Position numbers and translations under genes: made by a program. This document shows positions 55,310 to 64,000 of a stretch of DNA of 64,000 bases, piece after piece (the stretch's first letter is position 1; every line of letters starts with the position of its first letter). The DNA is from Notospermus geniculatus. Taxonomy: Eukaryota; Nemertea; Pilidiophora; Heteronemertea; Lineidae. The notes beneath the pieces were generated by a model. That model had not been told where the DNA came from, searched no databases, and worked only from the letters and a program-made list of their open reading frames with translations. The stretch is taken from positions 181,135-245,134 of the forward strand of contig NMRB01000421.1 of assembly GCA_002633025.1 (NCBI GenBank), read 5' to 3'.

Positions 55310-58284
55310 GGTATAACAATGCCTGGCTGTGCTCTAGGGTATCCATGAACAGGACTGATACCCTCTCATCATGACCATGAGCCGTGCAGAAGCACTACTT
55401 GAGGTGACGCAAGCCTTCTTTCATTTGCTTTACCATTGTGTCGCAAACATCATGTCTTAAGCGACGCATCATCGAGCGTCTCTAGTACAAGAATGAACAA
55501 CCGTGTTTCGAGTGAGTGTCCAATGTGGCCCTTTTTCAGGGCGTCGCGGTGGGAAAACTTGTAAGGGCCCTTCAGCTTCAAATACCTATCAGAATCTTGA
55601 ATCCAGAATCACGAGCAGTGACGTGTGAAAGATTAATTATGTATCCATTGGCATCCTTTTATTTCCTAGGGTCGTTGAGTGGGGAAGATCGTTTCGAAGA
55701 TCTCACCTGCATCATGGCCGAAAGATGAAGTGGACATTTGTCGCACCAGGCCTTTGTGTGAACCTGATTCTGCTGTCCTCCTTAGAAATCCTTCTTTGTC
55801 TGCCGAAAGAATGTCCGAGAATAATTTTCAAATTTAAATAGATCTAAATCTTCATCTACGTAGTAGATCTCAATGGTTATTGAACACAGCATTAATCTCT
55901 TCAAGAAGAAAAAGACAGATTATTTACTTGGCGGGTCTATTGTCATCCTACTGTCCGAACTGGCCACACTGAGAGCCCCGGTCAACTGAACAAAAATGAC
56001 CGGAACGAAAGATGACTATCAGTAAAGACCATCAAATGACTACAGAACACGTCCTCTATAAGAGTGCTTTTTCGTACCCTTCATCGTTCATCTTCTGTCA
56101 GCAAAATTAGCCAGATAACCCGTTGAGAACGCGGCAACTTCAAAACTACAATAAATTAGAATTAATTGGTGAATTATCAATAATTGTCATTCAGTACGTT
56201 CATTTTACTCAAAACAGACCACCCTTTTCGAAGGGTTCAATCCGTGCGAAACGTGTTATCAGATCGGCGGTACCGTCCTAGCCCATTGATCATCCCCAAA
56301 TGTGACTTCTTTCTTCGGCAGATTTGCAAAACTATAGCCCCCCCCCCACATGTACCTCAATTGAAATCACGAATCACGTAGCTTGAAGCCTCACTGTATT
56401 GAATTTTTTGATATTTTCAAAGTGTTACGAGAGTGCAGGTATAGGTCTCATAGCCTTGTGAAGGTCCCCAAAATGCTAGCCTGATACGTACTTCAAAGAA
56501 TCAAGCCCTAGTTTTCAGCACACATTGAAAAAAGTGAAGGCAGAGCCCTAATGTAGGCCTATTCAGATACAGCATAGTACATTTTACATTACACTAACGT
56601 CGGAGGATGTAAGCACTTTCTGAATTCAATACAGTGAGGCTTTAACAGCAACGAACATCGCTCAAACTTTGAAATATTTCTCTTCGCAATGTCAAATCTT
56701 TCACTTAACTTGGCAGCACCCCACGAAGCCGAGAAGACAAACCAACCTTCGAGGATAACGTTATTATACTATCGGGGTTTTTAAAAGTAAACTATTTCTG
56801 TGCCAATTTTCGCCTTATTAATGACAAAGTCGGGCTAAATCTTCCGCGAACACGGAGAAAATTGGCAATGACTAGATTAGCCCAACCGATGCCGGGACTT
56901 TTGTTTCCCAAACTGAATTATGTTTTGTGTAATAAATTGAACAAATTGGATAGTTACGAAGAACGACTTAATTCTGTCTAATGAAGTGTAAAGGCAGTGA
57001 TAGTCATTAGTGGCCATTATCTCCCGTCTTTGGCGGAGATATGTAATTAACCGCATATTTTCTGGACATCACACCAACCGATTCGTGCTCAGACGAGGAA
57101 AGACAAGTCGCGTCAGTACAGTACTGGTCATAGATAGTATGTCTACACAGATACGATTTTATATCCCACCGGTAATACGTAGTATGGTCTCTTTGGTGCC
57201 AAGTTTAGACTCAGGTAACAAACAAAACTTCTTCACGTTTTAATAGAAGAATATGGTTGCTTATGAGTGATAAAAAGGTCGAAAATAATTGGAGAAAAAG
57301 AAAGAAAAAATTGTAGAGAAGGGATTTGGTGTAAATCAATTATGGGGTCATTATGCCATCCGAGTCGCATCTAACAAAACATTGCACTTTTCTAGCAAAC
57401 CACAACGAATTGTCTATGTAATAACAAATAATTGGCCGGTGGATTTAAGTTTAATTTAAATAGGAGTTATCTTATGATTGAGTGATCTTTGGTGATTGGG
57501 TGGAATCCTCTTGGGAGATTTCGCCTCCACTGCGACGCTGCCCACCCAGGCAGACCCGCACCTTTAATAAGCTGGATGACGCGAGTCAGTCACCACTGAC
57601 AAAAGGTAAAGAACACTGATTAATACATGATGAAAAAAGCAAGTCATCATTAAGCAATTATCTTAATGCTCAGAGATTTGCACCGCAGGAATGTGCCACA
57701 TGATCTCGTCATCTTGGACAAGTTTGGAAACTAGTAAAAACATGACGTGTGTTAAAATGAAATTATCCTTCTAATCTGGCGTTGACATTCCTCTTCTTGT
57801 TTAAGACGGCATCTTTAAAAGGGGTCAAATCAAACCATTCGCCAAGGTTAGCTTTTTGCCTTCTCGGTTGGCGGCTAAGTTTGATTTCCTTATCATCATC
57901 AGACTGTAAGCAGTGGTTTACTAAACTGCATTCCTCGAAAACAACATACAATTTTCAATTTTCAATTTCAATTTCAATTTATTCGTTTTATCTCCAATTA
58001 ATACAGACTCTGAGATAGATTGTATCATCAGCACATAATGGTTACCGTATCATCAGCACATAATAACTACCGTACACCTTCAAGAAGACAGCAGAGAACT
58101 ACAAGTATACGTGTACACTGGCAAATACAGTATAATTAGTTAGATAATTTGAAAAACACTCTTCTTTTGGTAACTTACATGTAACTTCTTTTAATTTTCA
58201 AGACATTTGGTATAAAGCAATAATGTTTGACAAATATTTCTTTTTCAGTTCTTTAACAGCTTCACATTCAAAAACGAGGTGAAA
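55310..58284. other. no gene seen; unique sequence
   Basis: No exon or RNA gene recognised. Minor features are a C-run near 56338, a short direct repeat of GTATCATCAGCACATAAT near 58025-58062, and ATTTTCAATTTTCAATTTCA repeats near 57950. Confidence 0.45.
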
Positions 58285-58374
58285 TTACCACCAACACTTT
58301 CATTGCACATACATGTAGTACAAAATCGGTTACCACCAACATTTTCATTACACATACATGTAATACAAAATCGG
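58285..58374. repeat. two tandem 45-bp units
   Basis: 58285-58329 and 58330-58374 share TTACCACCAACAYTTTCATT and CACATACATGTARTACAAAA and differ at three positions. Confidence 0.85.
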
Positions 58375-59564
58375 TCAACTCGAGTAATTACAAATCCTAC
58401 GTGCACATGATTCTTCATTTCAGCTCATTCAAAGATAAATATCTCCAGCATTACGTCATGTAATAGCACCAGCGTGGTTGTGAAGATCATGAGAACTGAA
58501 TATACAAGAATGATACATACATGTAAGTACATTGTATCTCAATCAATTGATGACAATAGAGTTCTTGTCAACAAATACTTCAAAGGTTCTAATACTGGAA
58601 CTAAACCATTAAAATTAAAGGTGGAGTATAAGTGGCCAAATAATTTGTCAATTGGGGCAGTAAAAAATAAGAGACATCCAAACAAATAAGTTACATCTGC
58701 CTATTATAGTGATTGTACTTAAATCCCTTTCCGGACGAGGGTCTATTGTGTTGTCAGGCAGTAATAGGCCTTTTAGGGTGGTCGTGGCATTGCTAAGCTT
58801 AATATGCATTCAAATGCAACAAATTGGTCGAAGATCGTGTTAATTTGTTCTAATGCCCATCAGATAGGTAGTCAGCTTAAATACATTTTGAAGATCGTAG
58901 TACCCCAGTTTTTTTGTCAGACAATCCATCGCCCACACCGTTTCTCTTTGACCCTTTAGGATCGAACTGTAGGGAAGATGGAGAAGATAATAGTAAGAGT
59001 TTGAGGATACTCTGTAATACTGCACCATCGATCATGTTTCCTCCAGTATATTTTTTCCTGTACTATTTCACTACCTATCCAAACTTTGTTGAAATCCGTC
59101 CAGTAGATTTTGCTCCAGAGCCCAAAATGTCATGAACATCTACTTTCAAAATAGGCTGCACGGAGGAGAGTACAAGTCGAACGGGCAATAGGAGCAGTCA
59201 GCCGCGCATATTGCTAACAGATGGCAGCACAGTCTTAGCGGACCAAATGTACAGGAAATCTATTATGATCGCTGCTCGATCGATAATGACTGGGTCCGCT
59301 AGATGCATTGAATTGGGCCCTAGTGACACCTAGTGGTCAACTCGCTGACAGCTCCTATTGGGACATATAGCTGATTTTCCTTCTCACATTCGAATTTTTC
59401 CGGCGCTACGTCACACCAAATAAGTAAGTACTAACAGTCTGTAAGAGCCATAATGGTCATTTTTACCCTCAACTCTCAATTACACATTCTATGACAATCA
59501 AAACTGAATTGGACTTCTGGCATATCAAGACATGTAAGATGCTTCCTTACTTACTTTTGGATGA
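58375..59564. other. no gene seen
   Basis: Unique sequence; short ORFs without recognised domains. Confidence 0.45.
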
Positions 59565-59752
59565 CCATTCATCGACAACTATAATTGTCACTCAAGAGGA
59601 AAAAGTAGAAAATGTTACATCTGCTGATAAAGCACGTAATATGTGTCATGAACATGGCTGACTTTCATCGACAACAACTATTGCTGACACTCGAGGTGAA
59701 AAAATAAAAAGTGTTACATCTAGTGATTATGCACGTATATGCATCATGAAAT
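59565..59752. repeat. two diverged tandem units of about 105 bp
   Basis: Both contain TTCATCGACAAC, GTTACATCT and TATGCACGTA/AAAGCACGTA, ending in an ATCATGAA-like stretch; diverged by substitutions and indels. Confidence 0.7.
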
Positions 59753-61073
59753 AACCTCGTGTCTCTTGAAATAAAAAAAATGTCGTATGCATTTCCATAT
59801 GCCACTTCAAGTGGTCATCATATAAATTTTATTGAAAATAAATGTTCTTGAATTTGTACCTTGGACAGGGTTTTGATTAGGACATTGCCTTTTTGACGTG
59901 CGATGCTGCTTCATGCAATAATGGTCTGCGTTTTGTGATACTTATATTTTCTTGTGACTGCAGAGAGGAAATTTGTGCTCTTTATACATGTATGGCGGTG
60001 TTAGCATCAAAACTTAGTGATCGAGGTGTGTCATTTTGGAGAAATGAATTGGTCATTGGTGAGCCACACCAATTGCGATCTGCCATTTGGGATGTGCGTG
60101 TTGGTAACTTTATGGCAGAGTGACCGCGCCAAATGCTCGAACACATGATCCTCTAAAAACAGCAACTTACCTTGGGCATGTTGGAGTGAAGAAACACTTT
60201 CAGACATACAGTGCTTTGATAAAGGCAGAAGTAACTTCATTACATCAGTCTTTAATCATCAATTTCATAGTCGTCTGACATTGTCTGAACTCATCTCAAT
60301 TCCGGTTCTGTTTGGTTATTTGGTTCAGGCCCGATGAAAGAAACGTGGAGCACAGTACGGATTCTCCAGATTCTCAGAGTGTACAGTCATTGACGTAAGT
60401 TTATCTACACCTGATACCTTGAATATTTCAAATACTAGTGGGCCAATTTTAACACGGTTTTTTCACATGAAAGGACATCTTGTTGGTCATATTTCTGCAA
60501 AAAAATTTGGAAAGTTGAAATACCGTAATTATGTAATAGCTCATCAGAAAAAAAACACTTCCAAAGATGTGAAACCTAAGCAAGTTGAGACCAGGAATCT
60601 CACTTTGTTTCAATCACATCTGATCCAGCAATATTGGAACATTTTCAGATCCTTCACCAGGTCCATTTATTTAATTTCGCATATCCCCCATAATGTTTGC
60701 TAAAAGGGTGACAGGTGATGAGGCTAATGGTACAAGATGTATAGGTAAATCGTCCAAGATAATGAATTAGATGGGCCAAGTAATAACCCGCTGATTAAGG
60801 GGCTAATGAGGGTTATAAGGGGGATCAGTTAGCGCCGGCGAGGTCTTTAGGAGGAGATACTAAGGCCAGGGCAGCTGTGGTGTCGGGAAAGGTTGTCTGT
60901 AAGGGTCCAGTCCATCTTCACGGCGGCGTAACCATTAAAATGCACCGTACATGTATTTCCGGTACCGTATTCATTACAATGTAATTCGACATTTGTATCT
61001 TTAAAGTATCAATAGGAGTGGTGTTTTCTCCAATACCACCATCACTCATCGTTTTCATCATGGGCCGCCATCT
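59753..61073. other. no gene seen; possible conserved element at 60710-60890
   Basis: ORFs of 76 and 94 codons (59893 and 60419) have no recognised domain. The G-rich part near 60710-60890 combines several TAAT cores (GCTAATGG, GGCTAATGAGG) with CCGGCGAGG and could be regulatory; motif-level evidence only. Confidence 0.3.
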
Positions 61074-61158
61074 TGGTGGTGACGAAATACACGCATGCGT
61101 ATCGACCCGGCAAAAAATAGCATGCAGGGTCGATGCGCATGCGCAATTTTCGTCACCA
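61074..61158. repeat. hairpin containing NRF1-type sites
   Basis: GTGGTGACGAAA and its inverse TTTCGTCACCAC bound arms of about 33 bp with a loop of about 18 bp. The right arm carries TGCGCATGCGCA, a full NRF1 consensus, and a YY1-type CCGCCATCTTGG lies just outside the left arm. Confidence 0.65.
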
Positions 61159-61842
61159 CGTTGTCACTGAACGTTGTCGTGCTTTCTGATGAACTCCCAC
61201 TGGACGAAATGAGGTTTTTGCTAAAGACTGCTTTACATGTAGACATGTGGGGTGAACAAGGGAGTAGTTGTATCGCGTGGTCAATTTATCTTTAGGAATG
61301 GTGTGGAGCAAAATGAATTTTCTTTTGGTTTTATATCATGATACTTTTAGTCCATGAATGATCATGACGATGCAGCTGTACAGGCTGTAAATGTCTGCTA
61401 AACCTAACTTTTTCTGTAGCAGCCTATTTTGCATTTAAATACAAGTAGATTGAAATGCGCATAAAAAAGATTATGAGTTTGTGAAAGTAATTAATATATC
61501 TAGTATGATATATAGATTTCTGCAAATGCAATAATTTACATAACAATCAAACTACAGGTGTGTTGAAATCATGTTCTGAACGAATCGTGTTATTGAATAT
61601 TCCTAATTTATATTTTGAACTTTTTTCCTTTTAAATTTTCATTTACATGCATAGTTTGATGATTTATTTCATCATCACCATCTCTGAAAGGTACTGCTGG
61701 TCTAGTGGCATGAGTTTATGACTACATGTAAGTAAATATGCAACGATACAATTAAAGAAGGTTTGGGTTTTTTTAGTCTGATATCAACAACGTTAGAAGT
61801 GTCATCCGAGTTAACACTTTAACCCGGTCGATCCTGAAACCT
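61159..61842. other. no gene seen
   Basis: AT-rich unique sequence without recognised exon, RNA or repeat. Confidence 0.45.
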
Positions 61843-62030
61843 TTCAGTAGAACACAGAGGAACTGCTCATTGAGCACCCGGCCAATCCTGATCTTATCCG
61901 CCGGATCGGTACCAATTTATACACCCGGGTGGACTGGGCAAAGTTGAAAAAGACACTTGTCAAGTTTTTCACGCCGACAGTGGGATTCGAACCTTGGACC
62001 TCATGACCGCTAGCCAAAAGAAAGACCCCC
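61843..62030 (-). mobile_element. tRNA-like interspersed repeat remnant
   Basis: On the minus strand, GGTTCGAATCCCACTG is a good B box, preceded by a CAT anticodon-like loop; the A box is poor. The rest (GGTACCAATTTATACACCC plus GGGTGGACTGGG) looks like a widespread SINE-type body. The minus-strand ORF at 61844-62185 results from it. A C-run lies at about 62026. Confidence 0.45.
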
Positions 62031-64000
62031 CCCCCCAACTGACGGCCCTTACATGCCTTATGACAACACCTGTTTTTAATCATCACCGTGTACCATAACA
62101 AAAAGGGCAATGGGGAAGCTCCTTTCTGCTTTGGCCGCCTTCCTGCTTTGTGCAAATGAGGGACATGTGCGTATAAATTTGCCAAATTATGGATAATCGT
62201 GTTAATATTCGACGTACCTGTCTTAATATTTTCTATTGTTGTCTGTTTGGAAGCATCTGTATGATGGTCGTATGTGTTTATTCGTTACGTGTTAATGTTT
62301 TACACCGTGTAAAAAATAGACAACTATTATTCTTTACTCGCTTTGTTCTGGTCAAAACCACAATTGCCATTATAACTACTCAGTCACGAGGTATGGAGGA
62401 CTCATATTCTGTCCTGGTAGACTCGGCCATCATTGCTCTTCAATCATACATGTACCTTCAGGGATGTTTAAAGTCCTAGTTGCATCCAAATTGACTACAC
62501 AGATTATTACTGAAGTGTATAGAATACATAAATAGATACATTTTGCTTTTTGTTTTATCAAATTCTGATGAGTAGTTTGGCAGATATCGAGGAATATGTA
62601 CGTGAAAATGCCACTGCTATTTTCCGTACAGGTAGGGACAAGCCAGGGTCAAAAATGCTAATTTATGCACGACGTCATTGCAGGGATAAATGAAATCAAA
62701 TGTGAGCCATCCAATGTGGAGATAAAGGTCATTTTCATTTACATATTTACTAATTGACAAATTTCTCACCTGATTCTCTTACATACATAGTTGCATAAGT
62801 CCATTACAGCACTAGAGCTGCATGCTCATTATGCAAATTCATGCAATGACGTCGTCAAATTAGGCCCAACATTCTCTTCTGACCAAATCCATTAAAAACG
62901 TTATAACTTTTTAACCAGCTGGAATTTTTCAATGAAACAAAAAGCTATCTTGACCAGCATTATATCCACTAACTTTCTAAAGTTGTAAAAAAGTACGTTC
63001 AATTAGGACTTTAAATACAAGGAAAGAAATGCGCATCCATCTCACTTGTGTTGTTGACTTCGAATCCGCAGTTCACACCCATATTTTGTGTCTAGTTCGT
63101 CAATCAGCATTTAGATGGACAGATACTGGGAATTTCAACTGAAAAGTGAAATCTGCAACTTTCGTCTATGGCTGAGTATGTAGATACTGCGACGTCGAAC
63201 ATAAAGATGCTTAGCAATAGGGCATGAAAAAGGCATCAATTATACTCTGTGCATTATTGTGAACTCTTCTGACACCCTCGTCTCTTGCCGATACCAGCAT
63301 TATTAGGTTGACAAATGAGACCTTCACCGTGTGCGTTAGAAATTCATGAACATCTCTGCCCTTCCTCTTCTCTCCTCTCGTGTACACAGTACCATCTCAG
63401 TTAATAACGTCGACATTCTCCTCATTCAGCCCCTACCACTTCTTAACCAATAAGACGCTAGCCTACGGCTGGGTTCCGTTTAAGTTGCAATAAAACGCTG
63501 ATTAGTAAGACAAAATATCTTTGTATCGGGTTCAATCAATGAACGCGCCATCAGAGTGTTTGCTGAGATTTTTTATCGGATCGTGTTCCGACTCGGTCTC
63601 ATCTCCGGTGAATGCTCCGTGGCCATGAGGAGAATCGTGAGGATGTTAGTCAGGGGAAATGGCCTATTTATACTGGGCACTGGTCTGTGTTCCCTCTTCG
63701 TTTCATATTGGTTCCTTTATTGCGAAGTCCCAGCAATATATTAATATGACGCATTAATTGCTTGGCTGACCAAAGACATTGATTGTGTAAACAGGAGTTA
63801 AGTTATGAGCTCGCTGCATTTGCTGTTGACAGAGTGTTCTGCCAGATAATATCATAGTAATTGAATATTTGACAAAGAAGATGAAGGGGGGATCTCTAAG
63901 AGAGGAGAGGTGAGGGGTGAACGCGCTGTTGGGGAATGCATGCCTTTGGCGTTTCGACACGGTTCTGTTCAATAAAGGATGCAATAAATAAGCAAGACTG
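62031..64000. other. no gene seen
   Basis: Unique sequence to the window edge. An octamer ATGCAAAT at 62831-62838 next to AATGACGTCGTC (CRE-like) is noted. ORFs at 62189 and 63556 have no recognised domain, though the latter includes a hydrophobic stretch. Confidence 0.4.

Noticed and set aside
63556-63744. Small membrane protein
   Set aside because: One hydrophobic stretch in a 62-codon ORF with no other support.

Overview
This window is nuclear DNA of an invertebrate animal. It is intron- and repeat-rich, with metazoan-style splice sites and no operons. The only gene I can support is a PRD-class homeobox gene on the + strand, which I identify as homeobrain (hbn). I cannot name the species. 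An hbn gene, a tRNA-derived SINE, very many small inverted-repeat DNA transposons and scattered ACATGTACATGTA palindromes fit a highly polymorphic marine invertebrate such as a lophotrochozoan or invertebrate deuterostome, but that is inference.

The hbn gene has three coding segments. Exon 1 (24390-24552) carries the octapeptide/eh1-like motif YSIDSILG. Exon 2 (29561-29898) carries an acidic linker and homeodomain positions 1-46. Exon 3 (49303-49776) carries homeodomain positions 47-60, a proline/methionine-rich tail and a C-terminal OAR-like motif. The joined frame is open over 324 codons with good splice sites. Exon 2 occurs twice (second copy 33964-34301), because a segment of more than 4 kb is present in tandem inside the gene. 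Exon 2 is 338 nt, not a multiple of three, so only one copy can be used per mRNA.

The window is dominated by direct segmental duplications: (1) 1-7937 and 11789-19117; (2) 29276-33590 and 33677-38566; (3) 39187-43683 and 43685-46756; (4) 49748-51334 and 51335 to about 52980; (5) 54053-54650 and 54704-55309. The copies differ by scattered substitutions and by clean presence/absence of small transposons. Two single-base N gaps (17381 and 43684) sit at duplication breakpoints, and the sequence just left of each N is almost perfectly identical to its partner. The simplest reading is that at least the duplications with Ns are two haplotypes laid end to end by the assembler. True tandem duplication, with a possible mutually exclusive homeobox exon, is the alternative.

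Layout: 1-24 kb is upstream DNA full of TIR/foldback elements, including several with 9-10 bp target-site duplications (MULE-like), one of which contains a degraded RecQ-like helicase fragment. 24.1-24.4 kb is the probable hbn promoter. 24.4-49.8 kb is hbn. 49.8-53.4 kb is the 3' flank with a duplicated 3' end and a 28-bp minisatellite. 53.4-64 kb has no recognisable gene, only short repeats, one duplicated 0.6-kb block and a tRNA-like repeat.
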